Below, in pieces: positions 6,929 to 6,944 of a stretch of 6,944 nt of DNA (positions are counted from its first letter, which is position 1; the number at the start of each line of letters is the position of its first letter). Under the pieces are notes generated by a model. It was not told where the DNA came from, did no database searches, and was given only the letters and a program-made list of their open reading frames with translations. The stretch comes from an uncultured Treponema sp. (GTDB taxonomy: Bacteria > Spirochaetota > Spirochaetia > Treponematales > Treponemataceae), in NCBI GenBank assembly GCA_947165795.1, contig CAMVBP010000108.1, positions 1-6,944 of the forward strand, read 5' to 3'. A program made the translations under genes and the position numbers.

Positions 6929-6944
6929 ATGAAAAAGATTACCA
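6929..6944 (+). CDS. Possible start of a divergent gene, cut by the right window edge
   Basis: ATG at 6929 opens MKKIT and runs off the window after five codons. No Shine-Dalgarno precedes it, but a TATAAT box ends 8 bases upstream, as at dnaE, which would give a transcript with 0 to 2 leader bases. A Met-Lys-Lys-Ile start is common at the head of signal peptides, but five residues cannot identify a protein. Confidence 0.3.

Overview
The window reads as a chromosomal housekeeping segment from a spirochaete, most likely a Treponema or close relative. That guess rests on three things: the gene content, the style of the chemotaxis receptor (a multi-helix membrane N-terminus and a very Ser/Asn/Glu-rich signalling domain), and a moderately AT-rich composition with very AT-rich intergenic DNA. 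It is an inference from protein character, not a database match.

All firmly supported genes lie on the minus strand, so transcription runs right to left. From the right edge: 6777-6928 is a short AT-rich, probably divergent control region. It holds a good sigma70-type promoter and Shine-Dalgarno for a methyl-accepting chemotaxis protein (mcp), and on the plus strand a possible promoter with the first five codons of an unidentified gene. The mcp occupies 6776-4895 but is split by a frame change near 6240. The N-terminal four membrane helices are in one frame. The last two helices, the HAMP-like linker and the intact signalling domain are in another. A strong intrinsic terminator at 4848-4820 ends this unit.

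The second unit is dnaE-yggT-recG. dnaE (4803-1081) encodes a full-length 1240-residue DNA polymerase III alpha subunit with an apparently complete PHP metal site. Its promoter overlaps the mcp terminator, and the predicted transcription start falls on the A of the ATG, so dnaE may be translated from a leaderless mRNA. The yggT-family membrane protein gene (1084-491) starts in an ATGA overlap with the dnaE stop. recG (486 to beyond position 1), cut by the left edge, starts four bases after the yggT stop. The packing suggests one transcript with coupled translation, joining the replicative polymerase to a fork-remodelling helicase.

I see no mobile element, CRISPR array, tRNA, rRNA or clear novel multi-gene system. 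The points most worth a second look are the frame break in mcp and the compact terminator/promoter/leaderless-start arrangement in front of dnaE.
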